In this document: positions 1 through 10,157 of the stretch, piece after piece | Layout of the letters: each line of letters starts with the position of its first letter | Numbering within the stretch: the first letter of the stretch is position 1 | NCBI GenBank assembly: GCA_021432635.1 | Contig: MU270029.1 | Coordinates: 434,001 to 498,000, forward strand | DNA length: 64,000 nt | Source of the DNA: Thozetella sp. PMI_491 | Lineage: Eukaryota; Ascomycota; Sordariomycetes; Chaetosphaeriales; Chaetosphaeriaceae | Reading direction: 5' to 3' | The notes under the pieces: generated by a model | Database searches by the model: none | What the model was told of the DNA's origin: nothing | Seen by the model: only the letters and a program-made list of their open reading frames with translations | Made by a program: the position numbers and the translations under genes

Positions 1-24
1 TCGACAGTGATCCACACCCGCCTA

Positions 25-1457
25 TTACGGTCGCGCCCCCATCGTCCGCAGCACTGTTTCCTGAAGCTTACTGAATCGTCCTTCCGAGAGGAGCCGCTTT
101 GTTGTGATGCGGTCAGGGTAGTTCCGTAGGAACATGTTGGTAAAGTGAGTACCGTAGTGGATGGCTTCGCTATCCCCGCTCAAGCCAGACGCGTATCCAT
201 GGACCGGCTTAAGGACGGCCTGGAAGCTCGGCTCGTGGAAATAGGCAAACACGAAACGCTCTCGCGTGTTCAGGCCAACCTTGTGCGGCGTTGCCATGAG
301 ATAATTTGAAGTAAGATATTGCATCATGTCACCTGAATGCCCGTATCAGTCACAGTGCTCTAGCCTTTATGTGTCCATACAGTTGACGTACCGAGAAAAA
401 CCGTGTGGACATTCGGGACCGGGGGAATATAAACCCAGCCGCTGTCCTTCTCGCGCAGCCCGGCTGCGCTCTTTTTCCAGTTTGCGAAATGTTCATCCTT
501 CCGGGGTGGTCGAACAAACAGCCCTATGCCAACGCTGTCAGGAATCGCCACTCTAAGTCGGACGAGCCAGTCTTACCGCCTACATCATCCTGCGATGCCA
601 TGACCAGCATCCCATAGTCCGTGTGGGATCCGATTCCTCTTCCATTCTCTCCTTTCCCGTTCGTCATGTGAGTGGCTGGGAACCTATGCATCGTCAGCAC
701 AACCTCTCAGGAGTTTTGTCAATAATGGGCTGACGAACCTAAGCATGCGCATGTGGTGCCAGCCATCGACGGTGTATCTCGTGAGGGTCGTTTCAGGCAG
801 ACTCATGCCATACTCAGTAAGTCTGAGGATCTTCTCGCCCTCGCTCCCCAGATAGCGCATATAGCGCTCGATAGACTCCTTCATCTCAACGTCCGGCCAT
901 GGGCAGGGTCCATGGCACGGCCACCGGGCTCGGACGCGAGGGTCTCGTAGTGGTAGATCCTTGACTACGGTGAATATCTCGGAGTAGTCGGCGACTCCGT
1001 CGGTGATCTCCTCTCCCGAGCCGATGTAGCCTGCGAAACTCTGCGAGTCGACGCAGGCCGCCTTTTCCTCGTGTGGTTTCCGGAAGAAGCGGTGGCTGGT
1101 GGCAGTAGCATCATTGCGGATATGCTGGGCTTCAGCCGCCGTGGCGACTTGAAAAATGCCGTCGCGCCGCCAGGCTCTGATCATTGCCCTGCCGAGGGCG
1201 CGGTCTCCTTCGCACCCCGACAGCTTGTCGGGCAAGACGAAGGTCTCAGGCAGCCGGACCTGAGCCGTATGCCCTGGTGGCATACTCTTTCCAAGCTCGG
1301 CAACATTCTGATGGTATGGGAAATTGGGATACTGGGCGATCGCGGGGCGGTCTACAGCCGTCGCAAGCGTTTTGCGTTGCAAAGCTGGAGCCCTGCGTGA
1401 CAGGCGAGGGCCACATGTGCCGAGAACAGAGGTCGAGCGATGATACAATAGCTTCAT
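25..1457 (-). CDS. efe: Ethylene-forming enzyme homologue (2OG/Fe(II) oxygenase), 4 exons
   Basis: Predicted 421-residue protein, exons 1457-739, 683-577, 523-392 and 332-25 on the minus strand; all three introns keep frame (donors GTTCGT, GTAAGA, GTACGT) and two have CTGAC branch sites. It follows the Pseudomonas ethylene-forming enzyme along its length as I remember it. Iron ligands: HTD at residues 260-262 and the distal His in ATPHKV (about 336). The 2OG-binding Arg is the second Arg of NTRERF. L-arginine pocket residues also match: GSGEEIT, HHMRMLRF, the Tyr after HTD, and LRNYPDR, where Asn replaces the bacterial Cys317. Family enzymes turn 2-oxoglutarate into ethylene, with side oxidation of L-arginine. 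About 70 N-terminal residues precede the bacterial start and could be a targeting peptide or a mis-set start. A plain isopenicillin-N-synthase-like oxygenase is the alternative, but the Arg-pocket matches argue against it. Confidence 0.9.
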
Positions 1458-3810
1458 CGTGATTTAGGAGCCTTAAGTAATGGTATCCTGAATTTTTGGT
1501 GTGAGTAGAGGTTCCTCAGTACTTGGAAATCAACCTCGACGCTAGGATGGCTGAGCGTGGGTCAAAAAGCACAGAATCTGGAGGAGCTCCTACTTTAAGA
1601 TCGGCCGAGACAGGTTCCTGCTGTCGGATACACGTCAGGGAAAGCTTTCAACTGCGATTTGGATTGCCACGGACTTCCAATGGCACATCCCGCCGGCTGA
1701 AGGGAGAGCAGTCCTGGTGGACTGTGTTAGTCAACAGAGCCTCGGCAGTCTAGGGTGTTTGTTCTTTGAGCTAACAATTTTGCATAACAACATAGCGCGA
1801 AGAAAAGCTGAAAGTAGACTGAGACAGGATGTATCAGAGAGTCTCCGAGTCTCTGCCCCTCGAGATGACGAGAGGCAGATGGGCAGCCTTTAAAGACAGT
1901 ATGAAGGTCCGAGAGAGACTCTCCGTGCCAACTCACCTAACCCCCGAGCCGCAGGGTCTTCTAGAATTGCTATAGAAGGCGCTTACGGCGGGAATTTTCT
2001 ATGGGACCCAAGCCGGGATTTTTCAATGAGACACGCGTCTCCTGATGCAGCCAGAATGGCGCTTGCAGCGCACGTCAGTACAATAGTGCATGCCGACAGC
2101 TTCACCAGCGGCGTTTCGAGAGGAGAGGGCGGCTGTCGGGATGTCTCACCTGTGTGTATATCGTCCGAAAAAAGGCGAGCTGTGCAATCAATTGCCCTGC
2201 TATCGCTCGTTAGCACGGCCTTGTGTCTCAGAAGGTGGCGCCATGGCTTGCGGGGAGGGTCTCGCCGGCGGGTCGGCGGACGTTGGGCTCCGTGGCTGGC
2301 TCACCTGAGGCCGCTCGGGTTGGGACCGCTTCTAATTGAGAAGCCGTCGGCCGGAAATGGAGCTCCCTGGCTCTTATATGTCTCACCTTTTTTGATGAAG
2401 TCGGTAATTGCTGTCTCGTCGCCGCGCGGGTTGGAAATCGGAGGGAGCGCAGATAACGCCAGGTCCTACAGATTCGGTCCGCGTGGCGCCCGGTTGCTTG
2501 AAGACCTGCCCAGGCGGGAGATATAGGGACCGAATAGAGAGCAGACCGCTCTTTTGAAATCCTAAAGTCGCCGTTCGGTGAGCGGTCATGGTGTGTCGGC
2601 CAGCACCAGGTTGGCTCTAGCGTTCACCGACTCGGCGACCCGACGACTCGGCCTTGGCTACCGACCTGGCCTTCCTTGCCATCCACGCTACTCTCCCTGC
2701 ATGTATGCACAATGGTGACACAAGCGAGACTGCAGAGCAAGGACGGCTTGTCGCACGTGTCTCGGGAGTCACAACGTTGATCTTGATGCAAATCCTCGAC
2801 ATTACGGTCTGCGTGTCTATGTAAATCGCCATTTATGCTTCCTGGCCCTGTGCCACAACATGTCTGTGAGAGAGTGGAACGCACGAGGCACAACACCGCT
2901 TCCGCCGTGTGCGTTGCAAGAATCGGGGCCACGAAAAGGCGGACAGCTGTCTCCGCAAAGCCACATGCACAAGCGAGGGGGGACAGAGATAGCTGGCCAG
3001 TGAGGAAGCACACGGCGAACCGATGCAGCGGCACTAATCAAATATCCACCAGAGCCACTCAATTGGCCTACTCCCGCATTGTAGAATGGGCACCTGCATC
3101 ACATACGAAATATATACGGCATAGTAGAGCGCCATCTTCGTCATCGGTTTCTTCACTGCTTACCGGGGCGCCACTCGGGAAGGCTATTAGTCCGTAGGTG
3201 TTGGGGCTGAGAAGGTGGTTACGCCGAGAAGCACTAGATTAGGCATAGAGTGTGAGACAGACGCTAGCTCGAGGAGGGGGTCCATTATGCGGACTTGCAT
3301 AGTCCTTGCTGGTCGGACAACTCGAATGTAGCGGTAAAAGTGCTCTAAGATCTCGGAGTGTGGATGCAGGATCTTCCAACTCGCCTGACCAGTCGCCTCA
3401 TTTTACTTCAGGAAGTTCTTTTCGGGTTGAGGGCTCCAGCAGCACACCAGGGGCACCGAGTTGGAATTGATGAGAAGTACTGAGTAAAGAGAAAGAAAGA
3501 GATTCCGGGGCCAAGGCATGCCACCTGCCTGTCAGATCCTTCTCGGCTAGCGTAACCACCCGGATGATCACCACAGGGATGACTAGGTAACCTTGCTAAA
3601 CTCCAGTCTAGTCTTCGCAGCATATTTCGAATGAGACTATAGCACTCAGTAGTAGGGAGAACGCAAACGTAGTAACGTTAGTGAGGAGATGGTATCTATA
3701 GAAGGGGAGATTGAGTACTGGTGCCGCACCCAATTATACATTGATGAATAACTACAAGTTCCTCCTCTATCCCCAATATGGGTATTTATAAAGCCCCCTT
3801 TTGGCAACCC
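1458..3810. other. Gene-poor gap upstream of the ethylene-forming enzyme gene
   Basis: About 2.35 kb between the start of the ethylene-forming enzyme gene and the end of the Zn2Cys6 gene, both on the minus strand, so it should contain the former's promoter. Only short unrelated open frames on both strands are seen and none has a recognisable product. The part near 2240-2540 is rich in CGG/CCG triplets, the kind of half-site Zn2Cys6 proteins bind. A 9-bp inverted repeat (ATTCGGTCC at 2472-2480, its complement at 2527-2535) lies there. No function can be assigned. Confidence 0.5.
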
Positions 3811-5634
3811 TCAGGAGGATGAGGTAAGCCCGCCTAGGGTGTCCAGCACCCGACAGTCGATTGAATGGTCTTTGAAGCAGGATACTTCTTCGCAGATGTT
3901 GGGCCAGGCATCGAGGTCCACCTCCAGCGACGTCACCACAGGGCCACCATTGGCATCAGGCACGCTCCTCATGTACTGGCCGTAGAGGACACCACGATCC
4001 AAGTCCCACTCGCCCCCAATCCAGGTCCATCTATTTTCGGCCGACACAAAGCCGTTGGCGTCCCTCCCCCGCTCTTCCAGCAGTACGGCCCCCAGCTGCG
4101 CTGTCACCTCGGCACAGGCGTCCCACGCGCCCTCGCGCCACGGCATGCGCCGCACCACTTCGAGCGCCCGCATGCGTATGTCGTGATTCCGACACTTGGC
4201 GATCGCCGGCCCCAGCATCGAGAGTCCGCCCATGCTGAGGGTGAAGCCCGCGTGGTAGCCCGTCATGTCTTCGACGGCAAACGCGAGGCAACGCTCTACG
4301 AGGACGAGGAACTCATTGTCGTATTCATCCCACATCATGTCGGTACGATCGTGGCAGCACTCCAGACAAATCTGGATCATGAGGAAGTGTAGCTGCATCA
4401 TCTGTAGGCTGCGCTTCGCACGCTTGTCGCCGGACGTGGTCGCGCGCGCTAGGTTTATCTCCAGGACGGGCCACCATCGCTCTAATTCTGTGCGATATGC
4501 CTGCTGCTCGCGGATAGCGGCTTTGTCTATGGGAAGGTTTTGCAGCTGTTCCATGAAGGACTGCCCGGTAAACGCAGCTGCGCGAGTGAAGAATTTATTC
4601 CACATCGATTGGATCTGGCTGAAGCTCCGGCAGGATGTGTCTGGGACGTCACTGCTAGCAGAACTCTCCCAGAGGACGAGGTTGTTCTTCTGAGATCGCA
4701 GAAAAGGTGTATAGCCGCCCATGATGGAAAGGTATGGTAGAATAGTTTCGATGTCCTCCATGTCGTCTTCGGGCCGAGCCGGCGTGGCAGCATCCTGTGG
4801 AGGCGTACCGTGACGGTACAGTTCGAGAGAATCTTTCAACAATGCGACCCCGGTCGTCAGCAGGCCGTCCACGGCTTCCATGTTACACTGCAGCAGCTCA
4901 AAGGTGATGAGCAGCAGCGTCATAATAAGGGTAGATCTTGGCGACGCGATGTTGACCTCAGCATCGATACGTTCCCTGAAAAGCGCCAGCGCCTTGACGT
5001 AGTAGCGCAGGGCGGTTCGGTGCTGTCCATTGGCAACATTCGCGGCGCTCCACGGAGCGAAGGCGGTGGGCTTTTTCGCTACCGTACCCGAACCACTTGG
5101 GGGCCCTTGGTGAGGTACCTGTGACAGGGATTGCGAGAGGGCGCCGATGGCGAGCACCGCCTGGCGGACGCAGTCGTTGGTTATGGATTCGCATAGGACG
5201 ATGCGGGACCAGAAGTCGGAGAAGAAGTAGCCGGACAGGTCGTCCGAGAGCTGGTGGCAGAAGAGATCGAAATACGGTACGTCGGACCGCGCAAACGACA
5301 CGGCGGCAGGGTTGGGGCGTAGACGGGGCCGCGCGAGTATGAGGCCAGTTGTAGCCCTGCGCAAAAAGGCTTGTGAATTTGCTGGTTTGCGGGGGGCCGG
5401 AGGCCGAGCGGCGGGAGGCTTGTCGTAACCGTCACAAGTAATTCCGGCCTTCTTGCACCGTTGGCAGATCGGCTTGGCCTCATCACACTTGACCCTTCGC
5501 GTCTTGCAGGTGCTGCAACCAGTACGGACCTTGGGCTTGCTCGCACGAGTGCGTTTCGGGAAGACGGGTGGCAGGGACCGGTGTGGCATCTCGACCAACC
5601 CCGTCAGGTTTGGGAGTATGGGTTTCAGCGCCAT
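3811..5634 (-). CDS. Zn2Cys6 fungal transcription factor
   Basis: Single-exon frame of 607 residues; the first ATG is at 5634 (the longer open frame begins with TTG). A Zn2Cys6 binuclear cluster lies near the N terminus: Cys at about 40, 43, 50, 57, 60 and 67, in the pattern [11 protein letters not shown] then [11 protein letters not shown], preceded by a basic stretch ([11 protein letters not shown]). The long C-terminal part ([21 protein letters not shown]) looks like the helical fungal-specific regulatory region of this class. Expected to be a nuclear DNA-binding regulator. It sits just upstream of the ethylene-forming enzyme gene on the same strand, so it may regulate it, but this is only positional. 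No introns are needed. Confidence 0.92.
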   Translation of the reverse strand: MALKPILPNLTGLVEMPHRSLPPVFPKRTRASKPKVRTGCSTCKTRRVKCDEAKPICQRCKKAGITCDGYDKPPAARPPAPRKPANSQAFLRRATTGLILARPRLRPNPAAVSFARSDVPYFDLFCHQLSDDLSGYFFSDFWSRIVLCESITNDCVRQAVLAIGALSQSLSQVPHQGPPSGSGTVAKKPTAFAPWSAANVANGQHRTALRYYVKALALFRERIDAEVNIASPRSTLIMTLLLITFELLQCNMEAVDGLLTTGVALLKDSLELYRHGTPPQDAATPARPEDDMEDIETILPYLSIMGGYTPFLRSQKNNLVLWESSASSDVPDTSCRSFSQIQSMWNKFFTRAAAFTGQSFMEQLQNLPIDKAAIREQQAYRTELERWWPVLEINLARATTSGDKRAKRSLQMMQLHFLMIQICLECCHDRTDMMWDEYDNEFLVLVERCLAFAVEDMTGYHAGFTLSMGGLSMLGPAIAKCRNHDIRMRALEVVRRMPWREGAWDACAEVTAQLGAVLLEERGRDANGFVSAENRWTWIGGEWDLDRGVLYGQYMRSVPDANGGPVVTSLEVDLDAWPNICEEVSCFKDHSIDCRVLDTLGGLTSSS

Positions 5635-7540
5635 GGCCGCCAAGTGTGCTTTGCGCCCTAGGTTTTTGGCTATACACCGGAGTCTGCTAGCTGTTGGACC
5701 CCGATCTCTGCAGAGGTTGAGAGCAAGCAGGAACCTCTCGTTGGAAGGGCTCGGGAACGACGCCTCATATCGCTGGATTTGATACGAGCATAAAGGCGCT
5801 CATGCGTCATTGGCTGCGTCGTAAAAGGAAAGCCGCGTGTTGATTGGGCCAATTTGCTGACAATAAGGTGGGGTTCTTACTAAGAAAGAGTGCCATAGCG
5901 CCGGCGTGAGCCGCTCCCGAGATGCAAAAGCCGCAAGCCGAGACGACATATCGCTAGAGAATCCAGATATTGCCCTGTAAGTATACCTGGCTCAGTCGGG
6001 TCCCAGCGGTTTGGTTGGCTCACAGCGGCCTAGTCGGCTTCCGGTTATCTTAGTCAGATGCCGCCATAGTGCGAGCTCAGCGGGCTGACAAGATAATCAG
6101 TATCGATCAGGATAGAGATACAATACTACCCCTGTTTGTTCGCTTGTTTGCGTGGGAAATAAAAGGCCACTTTCTTCACAGCTACTATCATAGGCCATAA
6201 GAAAGTGGTTGGCCTAGATACAGAGAGCTTACAGGGTCAACAGGAAGCCGAAAGGGCCAGCAGAGAGCGGGTTTTTTTTTATGAAAAAGGGAACAGCATG
6301 CCTCCAGACCGTTTACTGGCTTCCAAGCCCTCAGAACTGGCTGGACCATAACTTTTACCAAAGTAACAAACATACAGGGGGTGCATTATAGGAGAGGCGA
6401 GAGGCGAGTGAATAGGTGTTGGCAGAGTGTAGGGTTGTTAGTAGGGGTTGGGCCAATCTGCTAGTACATTAACGCCTACTGCAACCCACGATTAGCTTGT
6501 TTCAGATTCAAATAATGCAGGCATGATGTGCAACGTATTGTGATGACAAGTAATCTGAGTTACGCTTTTTTTCTCGGTTAGCAAAACTTGTTCGACAACC
6601 TCGCACAACGGATGCCATACCTGGCATCTAAAGCGCAAGTAATGAATCAGGCAAATCGCGCGGCAACTGCTGATACATCATTGTTCTTTATACAACGCGA
6701 CGCGTTCGTCCTAGTCCATACTACAAGGCTTGACTTGGCTGACATCAACTACTGAATGCGTGTTGGCACATGCGACGCCTAGAATGAACAATTGGTTCGA
6801 GACCATGTGATAGAGTCAGTCCCAATCCGTCGAACTGTGGGTATCTTGCCATGAGAGCCGTTCTTATTGCTGTAATACTCTCTTCCTCTGCCGTCAAAGT
6901 GCAAGGGGTTGTGAAAGAAGGGTGGGTTTCGGGTCTGCCACTGCGAATAACTCGCCCCGGGAATAGCAACATGCATTGATTGAGGCTAAGCCAAATGAAA
7001 CGTCTATCTTGGGGTTGAGAAGTTCCCGATATGCCCGTGAAAACTACCTTGACATAAAAATCCAGACCCATCTTGCCCTAAAACTAGCATTTTACCAACT
7101 GTAGTTTGCTGGTTCTATCCCATGTTTGGGGGCTCACATTAGTCATCAGCTGAAACTAGAGCACAGTCAGGTCCGCGTGGAGCTTAAGCAAGCTTCCATC
7201 AAATGGATCCCCGCACCACCCAACCTAGTTCTGTGGAGAATGGGATACTTCTACGATTCAACCTTCAACCGTTTCGCTTGGTGATGAAGCATCTGAGCTA
7301 AACTGGGAAAGAACAGGAGCGAAACGGCGGGGGAAATCAAGCGCGTGTATGTCCGGACATCAGGGCAGCCTCAGGCTGTTCGCGTGGTAAGACCCCACTG
7401 TAGCTTGTGTACCCAGCTACCTAACCCGTGGAGCCCTGCCAGCCTAGCTCACTGGGACCCGGGTCATATCCGTAAATCTCCGAAAGATTGGCCAGAAAAC
7501 GTTTAAGAGGTAAACTAAGGCGCAGAGTTCCAACAAATCC
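5635..7540. other. Intergenic region, no gene seen
   Basis: About 1.9 kb holding only short open frames with no recognisable product. The part near 5635-5850 is the likely promoter of the Zn2Cys6 gene. A frame of 108 codons on the minus strand (6745-7071) has no family resemblance and no start or splice context that would support it. Confidence 0.5.
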
Positions 7541-7612
7541 GGCCTGCTGGCGCAATGGTAGCGCGTTACTTTCCGGTGGTAAAGGTTGCGCGTTCGAGTC
7601 GCGCGTGGGTCG
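7541..7612 (+). tRNA. tRNA-Arg, anticodon CCG
   Basis: A 72-nt cloverleaf can be folded by eye. The acceptor stem GGCCTGC pairs with GTGGGTC (three G-U pairs). The D arm has GCGC/GCGC closing AATGGTA. The anticodon stem TTACT/GGTAA closes the loop TTCCGGT, giving anticodon CCG at 7573-7575, which reads CGG arginine codons. The T stem GCGCG/CGCGC is perfect with loop TTCGAGT. The body resembles eukaryotic tRNA-Trp and tRNA-Arg(CCG) sequences. There is no intron, and CCA is not encoded, as usual in eukaryotes. Position 7612 is the discriminator base. Confidence 0.93.
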
Positions 7613-7613
7613 A

Positions 7614-7622
7614 TTTTTTTTT
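7614..7622 (+). terminator. RNA polymerase III T-run terminator
   Basis: A run of nine T residues begins two bases after the tRNA-Arg discriminator and is followed by further T-rich sequence to about 7635. This is the normal Pol III stop signal. Confidence 0.85.
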
Positions 7623-8846
7623 CTTTTCTTTTTCCTTCCAGATTTGCAGGATATTTTAGTTTCCTTTTGCTTTGTTTCTATCCCATTCACCATCTGGATG
7701 TATAAGATCGTGTTGTTGACATCTTTGACGCTAGCCTTCCCCCTTTTAGATACTAACCTGTCCCACCCAACTGAAAGCCACCACAGAATAACGACATATA
7801 TGCCTTAAGGGAATTGCTTCGTCATTTCAAGATATTAAATCTGGGTTTCCTTCAACACCTTGGCTTTCTAGCCTGGGGTTTAAATTCGAAAAGCTCCGAA
7901 GTCTTGAATCGCATCGGCGGGCTCTAGAAGAAATCTTGGTTGTAACCTTCGCAAGGCGTAGTTTATTTTAGACATGCCATCAACAACTTTTATTCATATT
8001 TTTGAGGCAGCCGGGACTTGCCCGACAAACTTTACAGTGGCTGGTCATATTCCAAGCCGGGCAAACATCATAGGTCACGTTGTTTCACCGAGAACCGCGT
8101 GAGACTAGTGATTAAAGTCAAAAGAAGACAAACAGTCTCGCAGCAAAAATAAGGAAGAGAAGTCGAGAAGGGATAAAAAAAAAAGACATACAACACCAGG
8201 TATTCGCTGGTCGTCACCGACCCAACTACTGATCTAGCTCTCGCTGGCTTGACTAAGGGAGAGCGGACGGGATCCCGTATTTTCCAGTGGATATGGCCGT
8301 ATGTAAAAGGAGAGCCTAAAACTTTGTTTCTATAATTGAGTGTGGTGTGCATGCGTAAGCGACCTAGATTTAACCCTGGCTCGTAATGGTGTTGAGCAGT
8401 TGTACTTGAGACAGTCTTCAGGCTGAGCCCAACTAGTAGCATACCCAAATCGCTCTAGATCTCAGTTATTCTCTATTTCCGATACTTTGTTATAATAATA
8501 ACGCAGTGAGATACTCCTACTATATGTTTTATTCGCGCGCGATACCCTGACCGTGGTCGCTGACTATCTAATAGAGCATTGATAAGGCCTGAATAAATGA
8601 ATCAGGGTAATATGTGCGTATTAGACCGGCCGATCATACATCTAATAAGGTACAGGTGACGGTGTTAGAATGGAAATCAACGCTAGGTATTTACGTTCTT
8701 GTCCGCAAACCAAAACGAGTTTGTGCCGGGCTTACCGCAGCAGCCCTGTAAGTAGGTAACTCTCCAAATTGTCAGAAAATCTCCACAGCTCCAAGGGGCA
8801 TCTCGGACCGATCAAGGTCAGTCGATGAGGCTGAGCATGCTTCACG
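7623..8846. other. Intergenic region, no gene seen
   Basis: About 1.2 kb between the tRNA and the glycosyltransferase 3' end. It holds short open frames only; the 126-codon minus frame at 8068-8448 resembles no family known to me. Composition is moderately AT-rich. Probably 3' flank and spacer. Confidence 0.5.
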
Positions 8847-10157
8847 CTAAGCGTGCTTGCTAGCCAGAGCCTCCAGGACCTCGCAGGCCCGATCGGCGCC
8901 ACTGAGGACCCTCAACCGCTCTCTCATTTGTTGCGCATCTTTCTTATAGCTCTCCTCTCCTAAGACTTTATCCACCGCAACTCTAATCTGGGCGGAAGAT
9001 GGCCTATCTGTGGCAAGGTTGACCCCGGCTCCGACCCAGCTCACCCGCGCAGCAGTGTCCGGTTCATCTGCCTCTCGGCCGGCGCATACTAGGGGCACCC
9101 CATGCGATAGAGCTTGTGTGACTCCGCCGTATCCTCCATTGGTCAATAGTACTTTCGCGTGTCGAAGGAGTGTATCGTAAGGGAGCCACTCTATCAGGTA
9201 GACATGAGGGGGTAATACTGGAAGCAGCTCTCTTATTTCTTGAATTTTCTTCGTGAGCACAATCACTAAGACTCCCTCTTTGTCAGTTAACGCCTGAATT
9301 GTAGGGATAATGAGTTCAGATGGATCAGTTTTCAGCGTGCCTTGGGTGACGCCGATGAGGCAGTCATGTCTGATCACCTCTCCCCACCATTCAGGCAGTG
9401 GGGACTCTTTCGTTGACGGAGCGACCAGAGGTCCGACGTAGTGCGTATTGGGACTCGGTAGATTGGGCTTGAGGGAAGTCGAATATTCGAGCTCGGGGCA
9501 TGACGCCTGGATGTGGGCGAATTTGCTGTATGGGAAGTATTCTGAAACCTTTCCACCCGTCAGAGGCGGCAGCCCGAGCTCCAATCGTGCCCTGTTAAAG
9601 ACAAATCCTCCCGATAGAGGGATAAGTACCCATGCCTTCACTTGGTGTACAAGCCAGTTGCGCAGGAGACCCAGCCATGAGGTTGGTGGATGCCTTCCCG
9701 ACCCAAACGGAGGAAGCCGTGCGGAATCTGCATAGATTGGCCAAAGTCCCACGGTTGCATAAGTGGGGATTTCTCCGAGCTCATAGAGCGCTTGGGCATA
9801 TGGTGATTTGCAGTCTACCACTAGACAATGTGCGGGAAAGTCTGCAAGTACTTGGCGGTAGTCGGCGATGTGGGGAGCAAGCGCACGCAGAAGATCAGTG
9901 ACTGGTCTTTGAACAGGCAATGCGGAGGCGGGCATCCCGCGGTCCAACTCTGTTATGAATGCCTCGACTTCGCGGGAGAGAGCGAACACGGCCCCGGTAG
10001 ATCGAACGAGCGTTTCGTTGTCGGCGCTCGCGAGCCACACTACCTCGTGCCCGCGGCCCACCAAAGCTTTGGCAACAGCTTGCATGGGCAAGACATGACC
10101 TGGGCTCCAGTAGCAATCAATAAGAAATTTGAGGCGAGTACTCGAACCATTCGACAT
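8847..10157 (-). CDS. Family-1 (MGT/UGT-type) glycosyltransferase
   Basis: Single-exon protein of 436 residues starting at ATG 10157. The N-terminal Rossmann half begins LKFLIDCYWSPGHVLPMQ, typical of MGT-type enzymes (GHVLP, then the strand VVWLAS). The C-terminal half has the nucleotide-sugar signature region near residues 340-380: LLTNGGYGGV, ALSHGVPLVCAGREADE and the following ARVSWVGAGVNL. Such enzymes move a sugar from a UDP-sugar to a small lipophilic acceptor. The length is normal and no membrane anchor is seen, so it is probably cytosolic, closer to bacterial macrolide transferases than to animal UGTs. The acceptor is unknown. It could modify a product of the neighbouring oxidative enzymes, but no cluster partner is adjacent. 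Confidence 0.9.
   Translation of the reverse strand: MSNGSSTRLKFLIDCYWSPGHVLPMQAVAKALVGRGHEVVWLASADNETLVRSTGAVFALSREVEAFITELDRGMPASALPVQRPVTDLLRALAPHIADYRQVLADFPAHCLVVDCKSPYAQALYELGEIPTYATVGLWPIYADSARLPPFGSGRHPPTSWLGLLRNWLVHQVKAWVLIPLSGGFVFNRARLELGLPPLTGGKVSEYFPYSKFAHIQASCPELEYSTSLKPNLPSPNTHYVGPLVAPSTKESPLPEWWGEVIRHDCLIGVTQGTLKTDPSELIIPTIQALTDKEGVLVIVLTKKIQEIRELLPVLPPHVYLIEWLPYDTLLRHAKVLLTNGGYGGVTQALSHGVPLVCAGREADEPDTAARVSWVGAGVNLATDRPSSAQIRVAVDKVLGEESYKKDAQQMRERLRVLSGADRACEVLEALASKHA

Noticed and set aside
2026-2526. 166-codon plus-strand frame upstream of the ethylene-forming enzyme gene
   Set aside because: Low-complexity Arg/Gly/Leu-rich translation of GC-rich DNA, with no family resemblance.
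7421-7693. Minus-strand protein frame across 7421-7693
   Set aside because: It runs through the tRNA-Arg gene and its T-rich terminator; its Lys/Arg-rich part is the complement of the T run.
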